A stretch of 8,538 nt of DNA from Bifidobacterium breve. GTDB lineage: Bacteria; Actinomycetota; Actinomycetes; Mycobacteriales; Mycobacteriaceae. The position numbers and the translations under genes were made by a program. This document shows, piece after piece, positions 6,719 to 8,538 of the stretch (position 1 is the stretch's first letter; each line of letters begins with the position of its first letter). Under the pieces are notes generated by a model. That model saw nothing but the letters and a program-made list of their open reading frames with translations, made no database searches and was not told the origin of the DNA. The stretch covers positions 1 to 8,538 of the forward strand of contig CAMCWJ010000105.1 of the NCBI GenBank assembly GCA_945882475.1, given 5' to 3'.

Positions 6719-7588
6719 TTATTTCAACAGCCGTGACATCCGCCGGTCGGCGAGTACCTTGCCACCGGTCTGACACGTCGGGCAGTACTGAAAAGCCTTG
6801 TCCGCGAACGACACCTCGCGCACGGTGTCACCACATACCGGGCACGGCAATCCGGCGCGGCCGTGCACTCGAAGCCCGGATCTTTTCTCGCCCTTGAGCG
6901 TTGCCGCCTGTTGGCCCACCGAGCGTTGCACCGCATCGGAGAGCACGCCCAGCATCGCATCATGCAGCGCCGCGAGCTGAGAATCGGTGAGCTTTCCGGC
7001 TGTTGCGAATGGCGACAACCTCGCGGTGTGCAAGATCTCGTCGCTGTAGGCGTTACCTATGCCGGCGATCACCTTCTGGTCGGTGAGCACCGTCTTGATC
7101 CGGCCGCTGTTGTGTGTCAACAACTCTGCGAGTTCGGTGGCGTCGACGCCCAACGCATCGGGCCCGAGTCCGGCGATGCCGGGCACCTTCGCGGGGTCAT
7201 CGACCAGCCACACCGCCAGGCGCTTCTGGGTGCCGGCTTCGGTCAGATCGAATCCGCATCCGTCCCCCCCGGCCCGATCTCCCAGATGCACCCGCAGCGC
7301 GATGGGACCCTTTCCCGGTTTCAACGGTGCCGGACTGAGTTTGTCCGACCAGCGCAGCCAGCCCGCCCGCGACAGGTGGGAGATCAGGTGCAGCCCGCCA
7401 GCCTCAACGCCAAGGAACTTGCCCCAGCGATGGGCGGCCGTGACGGTCCGACCATGCAGTGCGGACGACGCGGGATCAAACGTCTTCAGTGCCGACAGCG
7501 ACGCCACATCGACACGGTCCACCGCCCGGCCGACGGCACACCGGCGCAGGTGGTCGGCGAGTGCCTCTACCTCCGGCAACTCGGGCAA
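6719..7588 (-). CDS. Fpg/Nei-family DNA glycosylase (Rv0944/Fpg2-like), full length
   Basis: A 289-residue glycosylase/AP lyase for base excision repair. TTG 7588 is chosen as the start because it is followed at once by PELPEVE, which puts the nucleophilic proline at position 2 (exposed after Met removal) and Glu3 next. A start 21 codons further up (7651) would lie inside the preceding gene and bury the proline. Other features: Lys57 in RWGKFL, the helix-two-turn-helix QKVIAGIGNAYSDEIL (171-186, Asn179), and a Cx2C-x16-Cx2C zinc finger at Cys249, 252, 269 and 272 ending CPTCQ. Odd points: the position of the E. coli lesion-void Met73 is Arg74 in SHLSRAG, the DPRRFG loop is missing, and the zinc-finger GRST is replaced by DKAFQ, so the lesion preference may not be 8-oxoguanine. 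The start is 7 bases after the upstream stop with no clear Shine-Dalgarno, suggesting translational coupling. Confidence 0.9.
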   Translation of the reverse strand: MPELPEVEALADHLRRCAVGRAVDRVDVASLSALKTFDPASSALHGRTVTAAHRWGKFLGVEAGGLHLISHLSRAGWLRWSDKLSPAPLKPGKGPIALRVHLGDRAGGDGCGFDLTEAGTQKRLAVWLVDDPAKVPGIAGLGPDALGVDATELAELLTHNSGRIKTVLTDQKVIAGIGNAYSDEILHTARLSPFATAGKLTDSQLAALHDAMLGVLSDAVQRSVGQQAATLKGEKRSGLRVHGRAGLPCPVCGDTVREVSFADKAFQYCPTCQTGGKVLADRRMSRLLK

Positions 7589-7595
7589 TCGAGCG

Positions 7596-7994
7596 TCAGC
7601 CCAGAGCGCGTTCGGTGCTGCGGAACGGCAGTGAAAGCGCCCAGCCGACAATCGACAGCAGGATCGCCGCCCAGATTGCGGTCCACCAGAAGTGATCGAT
7701 ATGCAGACCCCAGTGCGTGGTGTGGTCGGTGATCCAGGCGGTGATCCACAGCATCAGCGCGTTGATCACGACGTGGAACAGGCCCAGCGTGAGTATGTAG
7801 AGCGGGATGGACAGCACCTGAACGATGGGCTTGATGACCGCGTTGACCAAACCGAAGATGACCGCGACGACTCCGATGATGCCGACTTTCTGCACCGTGG
7901 TGTTGCCGCCGACGAAGTTCATACCCGGCAGGATGAGCGTGACAACCCACAGCGCTAAGCCGGTGATCGCCGCACGCAAGAAGAATGACCCCAT
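7596..7994 (-). CDS. Four-helix membrane protein, 'phage holin family' (superfamily IV, YvlD-like)
   Basis: A 132-residue integral membrane protein with four predicted helices at about 6-25, 37-56, 62-88 and 102-122. The conserved core NAVIKPIVQVL (51-61), then IPLYILTLGLF (63-73) and INAL (77-80), is the signature of the PF04020-type family, named for resemblance to phage holins but widespread in chromosomes. Its function is unknown. Nothing around it is phage-like and there is no endolysin, so lysis is unlikely. A Trp/His-rich stretch (HTTHWGLHIDHFWW, 91-104) lies before the last helix. Start: ATG 7994, 18 bases after the cobF stop, with only a weak AGG 10 bases upstream. It is the middle gene of the cobF / holin-like / glycosylase run on one strand, probably co-transcribed. 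Confidence 0.9.
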   Translation of the reverse strand: MGSFFLRAAITGLALWVVTLILPGMNFVGGNTTVQKVGIIGVVAVIFGLVNAVIKPIVQVLSIPLYILTLGLFHVVINALMLWITAWITDHTTHWGLHIDHFWWTAIWAAILLSIVGWALSLPFRSTERALG

Positions 7995-8012
7995 GGGTGA
8001 ACAGCCTAGCGC

Positions 8013-8538
8013 TCAGGGGCGCAGCAGGTAGGTGTCCATGATCCAGCCGTGCGCGGCGCGGGCATCGGCCCGGATTGCCCTGATGCGCTCGCCGACCTCG
8101 CCTACGGTGCCGGAGACCAGGAGCTCATCCGGTGTACCGAGGTAGGCGCCCCACCAGATCCGGGTCTGCGGCGGGCAGTCCAGGAAGGCACAGTCACCGT
8201 CGAGCATGACCACCGCCGACCCGGACAATCCGGTGGCGCGGAGTTGACGGCCGGTGGTGATCAGAACGGGTTCGCCGATGTCGTTGAGCGGAATGCGGTG
8301 CCGGGCGGTCAGCGCCTGCACCGCAGTGATGCCGGGGATGACGTCGTAGCGCAACTCGACGTGACGGGCCACCTCGTCGAGGATCCGCAATGTGCTGTCA
8401 TACAGCGACGGATCCCCCCAGGCCAGGAAGGCGCCGACACCGTCGTCAGCGAGTTCAGTCTCGATTGCGTTGGCCCACAGTCGCGCCCGGGCCGCATGCC
8501 AGTCGGCGACGCCCGCGGTGTACTCACCATCAGCGGCT
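8013..8538 (-). CDS. cobF: Precorrin-6A synthase (deacetylating) CobF, 5' truncated by window edge
   Basis: The last 174 residues and TGA stop are visible; the frame is open to the right edge, so the start lies outside. CobF is a SAM-dependent methyltransferase of the aerobic cobalamin pathway that methylates C1 of the corrin ring and releases acetate from precorrin-5. Diagnostic stretches: GAFLAWGDPSLYDSTLRIL (the SAM-binding GDP-LYD motif; codons about 8381-8437), VIPGITAVQAL, IPLNDIGEPVLITTGR, MLDGDCAF, IWWGAYLGTPDELLVSG and the C-terminal GWIMDTYLLRP. No break is seen. TTG 8390 is an internal Leu codon, not a start. From memory, M. tuberculosis complex strains lack cobF, so its presence argues for another mycobacterium. 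The first gene of the visible minus-strand run, 18 bases ahead of the holin-like gene. Confidence 0.95.
   Translation of the reverse strand, partial: AADGEYTAGVADWHAARARLWANAIETELADDGVGAFLAWGDPSLYDSTLRILDEVARHVELRYDVIPGITAVQALTARHRIPLNDIGEPVLITTGRQLRATGLSGSAVVMLDGDCAFLDCPPQTRIWWGAYLGTPDELLVSGTVGEVGERIRAIRADARAAHGWIMDTYLLRP

Noticed and set aside
7589..7651. Upstream start for the glycosylase adding 21 residues
   Set aside because: It would overlap the end of the holin-like gene and bury the catalytic proline that must be N-terminal.
6863..7732. 289-codon plus-strand frame opposite the glycosylase and holin-like genes
   Set aside because: It spans two well-supported minus-strand genes and shows no domain; a GC-rich antisense shadow.
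7596..7994. Holin-like gene as a sign of prophage
   Set aside because: The family is common in chromosomes and no endolysin, integrase, structural gene or attachment site is nearby.

Overview
The window looks like chromosomal DNA from a mycobacterium outside the M. tuberculosis complex. It is uniformly GC-rich and tightly packed. From memory, its gene order (M23 peptidase, uvrD1, chorismate mutase, pgi, Fpg-like glycosylase) matches the M. tuberculosis Rv0950c-Rv0944 neighbourhood. It differs by having an aldehyde dehydrogenase between chorismate mutase and pgi, and an intact cobF / holin-like / full-length Fpg-like block. No transposase, phage module, CRISPR array, tRNA or rRNA was seen.

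Layout from left to right: (1) the 3' end of a secreted-type M23 metallopeptidase (+), cut by the window edge; (2) uvrD1 (-), convergent with it across 17 bases; (3) a 255-base divergent intergenic region between uvrD1 and chorismate mutase; (4) a short AroQ-type chorismate mutase (+); (5) 120 bases with a partial duplication and a hairpin that could terminate both strands; (6) a succinate-semialdehyde-type aldehyde dehydrogenase (-); (7) pgi (+), divergent from it across 50 bases; (8) a minus-strand run of cobF (cut by the right edge), a four-helix 'phage holin family' membrane protein and an Fpg/Nei-family DNA glycosylase. The glycosylase meets pgi tail to tail with 2 bases between the stop codons.

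The most interesting item is in region (3). A 25-26 codon reading frame at 3002-3082 has Phe-Phe-Asn-Gly-Tyr-Arg-Phe near its end. Three helices follow that exclude each other in the classical 1:2, 2:3, 3:4 order, and the last is followed by a U-rich stretch. The next gene is chorismate mutase, which makes the precursor of phenylalanine and tyrosine. This fits a ribosome-mediated Phe/Tyr attenuator. The pairing and codons are visible in the sequence; the regulation is inferred.

Other points of note are an 18-bp direct repeat carrying the last codons and stop of chorismate mutase, a three-codon upstream ORF that overlaps the dehydrogenase start, an extra cysteine next to the UvrD1 redox cysteine, and an Fpg-like glycosylase without the canonical lesion-void-filling residues.
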